NCBI RefSeq assembly: GCF_002735705.1 | Contig: NZ_PDZL01000001.1 | Span: 62,001 to 126,000, forward strand | Direction: 5' to 3' | Length of the DNA stretch: 64,000 nucleotides | From: Janthinobacterium sp. BJB426 | Lineage (GTDB): Bacteria; Pseudomonadota; Gammaproteobacteria; Burkholderiales; Burkholderiaceae_D | Part shown: piece after piece, positions 57,530-64,000 of the stretch | Layout: each line of letters opens with the position of its first letter | Numbering within the stretch: position 1 is the first letter of the stretch | Program-made: the position numbers and the translations under genes | The notes under the pieces: model-generated | Database searches by the model: none | What the model was told of the DNA's origin: nothing | The model's input: the letters and a program-made list of their open reading frames with translations, nothing else

Positions 57530-59038
57530 GTGACCACGCAGACTACAATTCCGACCGTTCCTTTATTGATTAATGGCGAATGGGTTGAATCCCGCACCAC
57601 CGTCTGGCGCGACGTCGTCAACCCGGCCACGCAGGAAGTATTGGCCAAGGTACCGTTCGCCACGCCGGATGAAGTCAACGCGGCCATCGCCTCGGCCCAG
57701 CGCGCCTTCAAGACATGGCGCAAGACGCCGATTGGCGCGCGCGCCCGCATCTTCCTCAAACTCCAGCAGCTGATCCGCGAAAACATGGCCGACCTGGCCG
57801 CGACGCTCACCATGGAACAGGGCAAGACCCTGCTCGACGCGGAAGGCGACGTCTTCCGTGGCCTGGAAGTGGTGGAGCATGCGGCCAATATCGGCACCCT
57901 GCAAATGGGTGAATATGCGCAAAACGTGGCCGGCGGCGTCGATACCTACAGCGTGATGCAGCCGCTGGGTGTGTGCGCCGGCATTACCCCGTTCAATTTC
58001 CCTGCCATGATCCCCCTGTGGATGTTCCCGATGGCGATTGCCTGTGGCAACACTTTCGTGCTGAAACCATCGGAGCAAGACCCGCTCGTGACGGAAAAAC
58101 TCGTGCGCCTGGCCTTGCAGGCGGGTATTCCGGCCGGCGTGCTGAACGTGATTCACGGCGGCGAAGACGTCGTCAACGCCCTGTGCGACCACCCGGACAT
58201 CAAGGCGATCTCGTTCGTTGGTTCCAGCAAGGTGGGCACGCATGTGTACCAGCGCGCCAGCCTGAACGGCAAGCGCGCGCAATGCATGATGGGCGCCAAG
58301 AACCACGCCGTCGTCTTGCCGGACGCTAATAAAGAACAGACTCTGAATCAGCTGCTGGGCGCAGGCTTCGGCGCCGCCGGCCAGCGCTGCATGGCAGCCT
58401 CCGTCGCCGTGCTGGTGGGCGAAGCACGCGACTGGCTGCCGGAATTGTCCGCCAAGGCGCAAACCTTGACGGTCGGCGCGGGCAAGGACAATCCTGACCT
58501 GGGTCCCGTGATTTCCTGCGCGGCAAAAGAGCGCGTGCACAGCCTGGTCGCCAAGGGCATCGAACAGGGCGCCGTGCTGACCCTCGATGGCCGCGACGTG
58601 AAGGTCGATGGCTATCCGAACGGCAACTTTGTCGGACCGACGATTCTGTCTGGCGTGAAACCTGGCATGGCAGTGTATGACCAGGAAATCTTTGGGCCCG
58701 TGCTGATCGTCGTCGAAGTCGATACCCTCGATGAAGCGATTGCGCTGGTCAACGCGAATCCGAATGGCAATGGCACGGCCCTGTTCACGCAAAGCGGCGC
58801 GGCCGCGCGCTATTTCCAGGAAGAAATCGACGTGGGACAAGTCGGCATCAACGTGCCCATTCCCGTGCCCGTTCCCCTGTTCAGCTTTACGGGTTCGCGC
58901 GGCTCCAAGCTGGGCGATTTGGGTCCGTTCGGCAAGCAAGTCGTGCTGTTCTACACGCAGACGCAGACGATTACCCAGCGCTGGTTCACGGACGCGGCCT
59001 CGGTGGGCAAGGTCAACACCACCATCAGCCTCAAGTAA
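57530..59038 (+). CDS. mmsA: Methylmalonate-semialdehyde dehydrogenase (CoA-acylating)
   Basis: A 502-residue aldehyde dehydrogenase. The nucleophile Cys is in [11 protein letters not shown]. It turns methylmalonate semialdehyde to propionyl-CoA at the end of valine breakdown. Start is a GTG at 57530 with AAGGAG upstream, giving [18 protein letters not shown]. First gene of the valine operon. Confidence 0.95.
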   Translation: MTTQTTIPTVPLLINGEWVESRTTVWRDVVNPATQEVLAKVPFATPDEVNAAIASAQRAFKTWRKTPIGARARIFLKLQQLIRENMADLAATLTMEQGKTLLDAEGDVFRGLEVVEHAANIGTLQMGEYAQNVAGGVDTYSVMQPLGVCAGITPFNFPAMIPLWMFPMAIACGNTFVLKPSEQDPLVTEKLVRLALQAGIPAGVLNVIHGGEDVVNALCDHPDIKAISFVGSSKVGTHVYQRASLNGKRAQCMMGAKNHAVVLPDANKEQTLNQLLGAGFGAAGQRCMAASVAVLVGEARDWLPELSAKAQTLTVGAGKDNPDLGPVISCAAKERVHSLVAKGIEQGAVLTLDGRDVKVDGYPNGNFVGPTILSGVKPGMAVYDQEIFGPVLIVVEVDTLDEAIALVNANPNGNGTALFTQSGAAARYFQEEIDVGQVGINVPIPVPVPLFSFTGSRGSKLGDLGPFGKQVVLFYTQTQTITQRWFTDAASVGKVNTTISLK

Positions 59039-59049
59039 GGAGCCGGACC

Positions 59050-60210
59050 ATGGACTTTGAACTGAGCGACGAGCAGCGCGAGTTCCAGCAGGCGGCGCGC
59101 GCGTTTGCCGAAGGCGAACTGGCGCCGCACGCGGCGCATTGGGATGCGGAATCGATTTTCCCAGTGGAAACGATTGCCAAGGCGGGTGAGATGGGCTTTT
59201 GCGGCCTGTACACGCCGCAACGCTGGGGCGGCCTGGGCTTGAGCCGCCAGGACGCGGCCATCATCTTCGAGGAGCTGGCCGGTGGCTGCACCTCGACTAC
59301 GGCCTACATCACGATCCACAACATGGCCACCTGGATGCTGTCGCGCTGGGGGCAGGAAGCCCTGTGCGACGAATGGGTGCCGGCCCTGGCCGCCGGCCAG
59401 AAGCTGGCCAGCTATTGCCTGACAGAACCGCAATCCGGTTCCGACGCGGCATCGCTGCGCACCAAGGCCGTCAGGGATGGCGACTTTTATGTACTCGACG
59501 GTACGAAAGCCTTCATTTCCGGCGCGGGCCAGACGGACATGCTGATCGTCATGGCACGCACGGGCGGCGAGGGCGCGGCCGGTATTTCCGCGTTTGCCGT
59601 GCCGGCCAACTTGCCTGGCATCGTGTATGGCAAGAAAGAAGAAAAGATGGGCTGGAACAGCCAGCCCACGCGCATCATCAGCTTTGACCAGGTGAAAGTG
59701 CCGGTTGGCAACTTGCTGGGCGCGGAAGGCGAAGGTTTTGCCATTGCCATGAAGGGCATCGATGGCGGGCGCATCAATATCGCCGTGTGCTCGGTGGGCA
59801 CGGCGCAGGCTGCCCTCACGCGGGCACAGGTGTACATGAAGGAGCGCACGCAGTTCGGCCGCGAACTGGCGCAGTTCCAGGCCCTGCAATTCAAGCTGGC
59901 CGACATGCTGACGGAACTGGTGGCGGCGCGCCAGATGGTGCGCCTGGCCGCCTGGAAACTGGACCAGGAAAGCCCGGACGCCACGGCGTATTGCGCCATG
60001 GCAAAACGTTTCGCCACGGATGTGGGTTTTAATGTGGCCAACGATGCGCTGCAATTGCACGGCGGCTATGGCTACATCCGCGAGTATCCGCTCGAGCGCC
60101 ACGTGCGCGACACGCGGGTGCACCAGATCCTGGAAGGAACGAATGAAATCATGCGCCTGATCGTCGCGCGAGCGATTTTGAAAGATGGCGCCACGGAGAA
60201 CTTGCGATGA
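59050..60210 (+). CDS. Acyl-CoA dehydrogenase (isobutyryl-CoA dehydrogenase-like)
   Basis: A 386-residue flavoenzyme. N-terminal MDFELSDEQREFQQAARAFA, FAD/substrate region YCLTEPQSGSDAAS, and the catalytic Glu in QILEGTNEIMR. Between mmsA and an enoyl-CoA hydratase, it probably oxidises isobutyryl-CoA. Stop overlaps the next ATG by four bases. Confidence 0.92.
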   Translation: MDFELSDEQREFQQAARAFAEGELAPHAAHWDAESIFPVETIAKAGEMGFCGLYTPQRWGGLGLSRQDAAIIFEELAGGCTSTTAYITIHNMATWMLSRWGQEALCDEWVPALAAGQKLASYCLTEPQSGSDAASLRTKAVRDGDFYVLDGTKAFISGAGQTDMLIVMARTGGEGAAGISAFAVPANLPGIVYGKKEEKMGWNSQPTRIISFDQVKVPVGNLLGAEGEGFAIAMKGIDGGRINIAVCSVGTAQAALTRAQVYMKERTQFGRELAQFQALQFKLADMLTELVAARQMVRLAAWKLDQESPDATAYCAMAKRFATDVGFNVANDALQLHGGYGYIREYPLERHVRDTRVHQILEGTNEIMRLIVARAILKDGATENLR

Positions 60211-60992
60211 CCAAAGTGTATACAAATCTGCTGCTGGAACGCCATGGCCACACGGCCCTGGTGACTCTCGACAACCCGCCCGCCCACACGTGGACCCTGG
60301 CCAGCCTGAACGCGCTGACGCAGCTGGTGGCCGACCTGAATGCCGACCCGGACGTGTACGCACTGGTGATCACGGGCGGCGGCGCCAAGTTCTTCTCGGC
60401 TGGCGCTGATCTGAAAGTGTTTGCCGATGGCGACAAGGACATGGCTTTCAATATGGCCGCCGCCTTTGGCGAAGCGTTCGAGGCGCTGTCCGCGTTTCGC
60501 GGCGTCAGCATCGCCGCCATCAATGGCTATGCCATGGGCGGCGGGCTCGAATGCGCACTGGCTTGCGATATCCGTATTGCCGAGGAACATGCGCAGATGG
60601 CCTTGCCGGAAGCGTCCGTCGGCTTGCTGCCGTGCGCGGGCGGCACGCAGCACCTGCCGTGGCTCGTGGGCGAAGGCTGGGCCAAGCGCATGATTTTATG
60701 TGGCGAACGCGTCGATGCGGCCAAGGCGCTGGCTATCGGCCTGGTCGAGGAAGTCGTGCCAACCGGCAAGGCTGCCGCCACGGCGCTGGCCCTGGCCGCC
60801 AAGGTGGCCCGTCAAAGCCCCAGCAGCGTGACGGCGTGCAAGACCCTGATCCAGGGCGCGCGCAGCCATCCGCTGGTCAATTCCTTGCCCGATGAGCGCA
60901 CCTTGTTCCTCGGCTTGTTCGATACGCAAGACCAGAAAGAGGGCGTGCAAGCGTTCCTGGAAAAACGTCCGGCGGAGTGGAAGAATGGGTGA
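60207..60992 (+). CDS. Enoyl-CoA hydratase
   Basis: A 261-residue crotonase-fold enzyme. Both catalytic glutamates are present in GGGLECALACD and ALPEASVGLLPCAGGTQ. It would hydrate methacrylyl-CoA in valine catabolism. ATGA start overlap with the dehydrogenase gene. Confidence 0.92.
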   Translation: MTKVYTNLLLERHGHTALVTLDNPPAHTWTLASLNALTQLVADLNADPDVYALVITGGGAKFFSAGADLKVFADGDKDMAFNMAAAFGEAFEALSAFRGVSIAAINGYAMGGGLECALACDIRIAEEHAQMALPEASVGLLPCAGGTQHLPWLVGEGWAKRMILCGERVDAAKALAIGLVEEVVPTGKAAATALALAAKVARQSPSSVTACKTLIQGARSHPLVNSLPDERTLFLGLFDTQDQKEGVQAFLEKRPAEWKNG

Positions 60993-62139
60993 AATCGTGG
61001 CTGAAACCTTGGTTGAGACCGTCAGTATTGAAACTGTGAAGATCGAGGAACGCGACTGTCCTGGCGGCATGAAGCTGGGCGTCATCACCCTGGACGCGCC
61101 AAAGTCCTTGCATGCCCTGACCCTGGAGATGATCCGCGCCATCGATGGCGCCCTCGTGCGCTGGGCCAGTGACTCTGCCATCGCCTGCGTGGTGCTGCAA
61201 TCGTCAACCGACAAGGCTTTCTGCGCGGGCGGCGACGTGCGCAGCCTGCGCACGGCCATCGTCGAGCAGCCGGGCGTCGTGCCTAACCCGCAGGCGCTGG
61301 CTTTCTTTACCGAGGAATACCGGCTCGACCACCGCATCCATACGTACGTGAAACCGCTGCTGGTGTGGGGCGGCGGCATCGTCATGGGCGGCGGCCTGGG
61401 CCTGATGGCGGGCGCCAGCCACCGCGTGGTGACGGAAAGCACGCGCATCGCCATGCCGGAAATCACGATCGGCCTGTTTCCCGACGTGGGCGGCAGCTGG
61501 TTCCTGGGCCGCATGCCGGGACGCAGCGGCCTGTTCCTGGGGCTGACGGGGGCGCCGATGAACGCGGCCGATGCCCTGTTTGCGGGTCTCGGCGACTATT
61601 TCCTGCGCCAGGAAGAGCGTGCCATGGTGCTCGACGCGCTGGCGCTGGCGCAATGGCAAGCCAGTCCGCAGGCGAACAGCGAGCAGCTGGACCGCCTGCT
61701 GCGCGGCTTCTCGGCCCCGGTGTCCATGCTGCCCGCCTCCGAAGTGCGCGCCAACTTCGACGCCATCGCCGCCTTGACGCAAGCGCCTACCTTGCCCGAG
61801 GTGGTGGCCGCCATTGCCGCGTATGACGGCGAGTCGGCCTGGCTGCAAAAGGCGGCCCACTCGCTCGACAAGGGTGCGCCCACTTCGGCCGTCTTGGTGT
61901 GGGCCATGCGCGTACGCACACGCCACATGAGTCTGGCGCAAGTGTTCCAGCTGGAATTGATCGTGGCCGTGCAATGCTGTGCCCATGCCGATTTCCGCGA
62001 AGGCGTGCGCGCCTTGCTGATCGACAAGGACAACGCGCCGCAGTGGCAGCCGGCCAGCCTGGCCGAGGTCAGCGATGCGTATCTTAATGAATATTTCGCG
62101 GCGCCATGGGATAGCCATCCTTTGCGCGACCTGCATTAA
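60985..62139 (+). CDS. 3-hydroxyisobutyryl-CoA hydrolase
   Basis: A 384-residue crotonase-superfamily thioesterase. The segment AMPEITIGLFPDVGGSWFLGRMPG, with Glu and Asp of the HIBCH active site, and the longer C-terminal part set it apart from true hydratases. Starts eight bases inside the hydratase gene. It frees 3-hydroxyisobutyrate for mmsB. Confidence 0.9.
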   Translation: MGEIVAETLVETVSIETVKIEERDCPGGMKLGVITLDAPKSLHALTLEMIRAIDGALVRWASDSAIACVVLQSSTDKAFCAGGDVRSLRTAIVEQPGVVPNPQALAFFTEEYRLDHRIHTYVKPLLVWGGGIVMGGGLGLMAGASHRVVTESTRIAMPEITIGLFPDVGGSWFLGRMPGRSGLFLGLTGAPMNAADALFAGLGDYFLRQEERAMVLDALALAQWQASPQANSEQLDRLLRGFSAPVSMLPASEVRANFDAIAALTQAPTLPEVVAAIAAYDGESAWLQKAAHSLDKGAPTSAVLVWAMRVRTRHMSLAQVFQLELIVAVQCCAHADFREGVRALLIDKDNAPQWQPASLAEVSDAYLNEYFAAPWDSHPLRDLH

Positions 62140-62162
62140 AAGAACAACAGGAGATTTTTACC

Positions 62163-63065
62163 ATGCAACATATCGCTTTCATCGGCTTGGGCAACATGGG
62201 TGCGCCGATGGCCCGCAACTTGGTGGCCGCAGGCTTCCACGTGTCCGTGTTCGACCTGGCGCCGGCGGCAGTGGCGTCCCTGGTCGAGGCGGGCGCCACG
62301 GCGGCGGCGTCCGCCAGCGCTGCCGTGCAGACGGCCGACGCCGTCATCACCATGTTGCCAGCCAACAAGCACGTACAGGAACTGTACCTGGCGGCAGGCG
62401 GCGTGCTGGACTCGGCCAAGCCTGGCGCCTTGTTCATCGATTGCAGCACCATCGCCGCCGATGTGGCGCGGCAAGTGGCGCAGGCGGCCAGCGAGCGCGG
62501 CTTTGCCATGATCGATGCGCCCGTCTCGGGCGGCACGGCGGGCGCGGCGGCCGGCACCCTGACTTTCATCGTTGGCGGTAGTGTAGCGGCCTTGCAGCAG
62601 GCGCGGCCTTTGCTGGAAAAGATGGGCAAGAACATCTTCCATGCGGGCGAGGCGGGCGCGGGCCAGGTGGCGAAGATTTGCAACAACATGCTGCTGGGTA
62701 TCTTGATGGCAGGTACCGCAGAAGCGCTGAACCTGGGCGTGGCGCATGGCCTGGACCCGAAAGTGCTGTCCGACATCATGGCCAAGAGTTCGGGCCGCAA
62801 CTGGACCCTGGAAGTGTACAACCCGTGGCCCGGTGTCATGGACGGCACGCCCGCGTCGCGCAATTACACGGGCGGCTTCGGCACGGCGCTGATGTTGAAA
62901 GACCTGGGCCTGGCGCAACAGTCGGCCCTGTCGGCGAACGCGCCCACGCCCTTGGGCGGCTTGGTGCGCCAGTTGTACCAGATGCATGCGCAAGCCGGTT
63001 ATGCGCAGCAGGATTTCTCCAGCATCGTGCAGATGCTGCAGCCGGGCTTGAATAAGCCCGCGTGA
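62163..63065 (+). CDS. mmsB: 3-hydroxyisobutyrate dehydrogenase
   Basis: A 300-residue beta-hydroxyacid dehydrogenase. NAD site IGLGNMGAPMARNL, substrate motif DAPVSGGTAGA, catalytic Lys in GAGQVAKICNNML. Oxidises 3-hydroxyisobutyrate to the substrate of MmsA, closing the valine pathway. AGGAG upstream. Last gene of the operon. Confidence 0.95.
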   Translation: MQHIAFIGLGNMGAPMARNLVAAGFHVSVFDLAPAAVASLVEAGATAAASASAAVQTADAVITMLPANKHVQELYLAAGGVLDSAKPGALFIDCSTIAADVARQVAQAASERGFAMIDAPVSGGTAGAAAGTLTFIVGGSVAALQQARPLLEKMGKNIFHAGEAGAGQVAKICNNMLLGILMAGTAEALNLGVAHGLDPKVLSDIMAKSSGRNWTLEVYNPWPGVMDGTPASRNYTGGFGTALMLKDLGLAQQSALSANAPTPLGGLVRQLYQMHAQAGYAQQDFSSIVQMLQPGLNKPA

Positions 63066-63077
63066 GGAATTTTGGGC

Positions 63078-63106
63078 AAAAAAAAGCCCGCTGGTAAAAG
63101 CGGGCT
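63078..63106 (-). terminator. Hairpin terminator between mmsB and the lipoprotein gene
   Basis: AGCCCGCT / AGCGGGCT stem with a run of eight A on its plus-strand left side. The T tail is on the minus strand, so it best ends leftward transcripts; it may also weakly stop mmsB. Confidence 0.65.
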
Positions 63107-63219
63107 AAATCCAATTCTTGGAAGAGTTGGAGGAGACAGATGCATTATGCTGCGTCGCCACATATAACTCCAATTTATCTTTGGAATATCAACTATAGAT
63201 TTCCGTGATATCTCTTCCC

Positions 63220-63240
63220 GGTAGCCGCGCAGCGGCTACC
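63220..63240. other. Perfect 9-bp hairpin downstream of the lipoprotein gene
   Basis: GGTAGCCGC-GCA-GCGGCTACC lies 11 bases past the lipoprotein stop. No T run follows on either strand, so its role (RNA stability or repeat) is open. Confidence 0.45.
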
Positions 63241-63251
63241 GTTGCCGCCAC

Positions 63252-63830
63252 TCAGGCCGGATTGCAAACGATCTTCACCGTCGTCACGTTCGCTTCGCCC
63301 ATGGTGCCTTTTTCGGTCCCTGGCTGTACGACGCACTGCAGACCCTTAGGCTGAACGGAGACGCTGACGCCATAGGTGTCGCCATAGGCGACAGAGCCCA
63401 TGGTAAAGGTCGTGGCGTCCTTGGCCACCGTTGTTGTTGCACTACCGTTAATCAGTACCAGGCCGTCCACCGTCAGGCCGGAAACCGTGCCGCCCAAGGT
63501 ATACGTGTTTTGAAAACAAGAAACAGCGGCGCTGATATTGATGTAATGGCCTGCCGAACCGGAACCACCACTGATGCTGCAAGTCATGTGGGCAGGCTGG
63601 GTTTGCACAGTGATGTTGTAGTCGGTACCATAGTCGATGCGCTTGGCAAAGGTAAACGCTGTTTTCCCCGCAGGAACCGGTAGGGGATCGCCGCCATTGA
63701 CCAGGATCAGCCCTTCATTGTTCAAACCGGAGATCGTGCCGCTGACCTCATACGAGGCCTTGCCGCCGCAAGCGGCCAGTCCCAAGGTCAGCAGCAGTGC
63801 GGCGAGTGGGCGCAAGCAGGATAACTTCAT
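63252..63830 (-). CDS. Lipoprotein with two SGL-type beta repeats
   Basis: A 192-residue exported protein with a lipobox (GLAAC, Cys21). After it come two ~85-residue repeats, each of the form YxVSGTISGLxxxGLILVNG ... TVQTQPxxMTCS, beginning near residues 26 and 110. Each repeat ends in a Cys (SC, VCNP). This repeat is widespread in Burkholderiales and deltaproteobacterial surface proteins, usually predicted to be Ig-like; function unknown. A related gene follows upstream. Confidence 0.8.
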   Translation of the reverse strand: MKLSCLRPLAALLLTLGLAACGGKASYEVSGTISGLNNEGLILVNGGDPLPVPAGKTAFTFAKRIDYGTDYNITVQTQPAHMTCSISGGSGSAGHYINISAAVSCFQNTYTLGGTVSGLTVDGLVLINGSATTTVAKDATTFTMGSVAYGDTYGVSVSVQPKGLQCVVQPGTEKGTMGEANVTTVKIVCNPA

Positions 63831-63867
63831 GTATATTTCTCCAAAAATAGGTGACGGATCGCAAGGA

Positions 63868-64000
63868 TTACTGCGGCTTGCAGTCGAGTGTGGCTGCGGT
63901 CGTGGCGGCAGATCCCATCGTGCCGACCGTATCGCTGCCGTCGGCGCTGCTGGAACCCTGGAAGCGGCACTTCTGGCCCGTTGGCTGCGTCAGTATGGAA
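63868..64000 (-). CDS. Second SGL-repeat protein, N-terminus beyond the window
   Basis: The last 43 residues of a minus-strand frame ending TAA at 63868-63870. It reads TQPTGQKCRFQG...VGTMGSAAT...LDCKPQ, parallel to QPKGLQCVVQPG...KGTMGEANV...VCNPA of the neighbour, so the two are tandem paralogues. Only 37 bases separate them; probably one operon. Confidence 0.7.
   Translation of the reverse strand, partial: SILTQPTGQKCRFQGSSSADGSDTVGTMGSAATTAATLDCKPQ

Noticed and set aside
63109-63131. Hairpin TCCAATTCTT/AAGAGTTGGA after mmsB as a small RNA
   Set aside because: One short stem with a two-base loop, no promoter or T tail; not enough to call an RNA gene.

Overview
The window is a contiguous piece of chromosome from a high-GC Gram-negative betaproteobacterium, most likely an Oxalobacteraceae member of the Janthinobacterium/Duganella/Massilia group. 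The evidence is gene content and protein style (lptD-surA-pdxA-rsmA, amgK-murU, a split-alpha pnt operon, betaproteobacterial porin, the tandem SGL-type lipoprotein repeats at the right edge), not a database match. No rRNA, tRNA, CRISPR array, prophage, transposase or plasmid gene was recognised. Gene density is high and base composition looks even, so this reads as core or well-settled accessory chromosome.

Layout. 1-8.7 kb: a truncated FUSC-type membrane protein, an M14 carboxypeptidase, a secreted protein resembling a metal-site-less metallo-beta-lactamase fold, an S46 dipeptidyl-peptidase, a GlsB/YeaQ membrane protein, and a cytochrome b561-YceI-YceI operon. 8.9-11.2 kb: purB and a YibF-like GST. 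11.2-18.0 kb: a sucrose/alpha-glucoside locus of the Xanthomonas sux type (LacI regulator, TonB-dependent receptor, GH13_4 amylosucrase/sucrose hydrolase, MFS carrier) with two matching LacI-type operators. 18-24 kb: iron genes (bfr, piuC-like dioxygenase, tonB, bfd, feoA, feoB, a Cys-rich FeoB partner) with Fur-box-like sequences and several hairpin repeats. 24-33.4 kb: nagZ-like GH3, FMN glutamate-synthase-like protein, M48 peptidase plus DUF898 pair, GST, 5'-3' exonuclease, a receiver protein without its phospho-acceptor Asp, mnmA and a NudJ-like Nudix enzyme. 33.7-36.7 kb: pntAA-pntAB-pntB. 36.7-42.1 kb (minus): PAS-GGDEF cyclase and an amgK-murU-pepP-ubiH-family operon. 42.2-47.8 kb (plus): lptD-surA-pdxA-rsmA.

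47.9-56.0 kb: a LysR regulator divergent from a porin, a four-gene ABC importer, a nucleoside hydrolase and an adenosine deaminase family enzyme, a coherent candidate purine-nucleoside uptake and breakdown unit. 56.0-63.1 kb: an XRE/short-chain acyl-CoA-type regulator divergent from a valine catabolism operon (mmsA, acyl-CoA dehydrogenase, enoyl-CoA hydratase, 3-hydroxyisobutyryl-CoA hydrolase, mmsB), with two clear inverted repeats in the shared promoter. The window ends in two tandem repeat-type lipoproteins, the second cut by the edge.

Nothing here is clearly a wholly new defence or mobile system. The most interesting points are the nucleoside island with its polyamine-type ABC transporter, the paired operators of the sux-like locus, the operator pair in front of mmsA, a degenerate receiver, a probable metal-less MBL-fold exported protein, and a 120-bp palindromic intergenic element.
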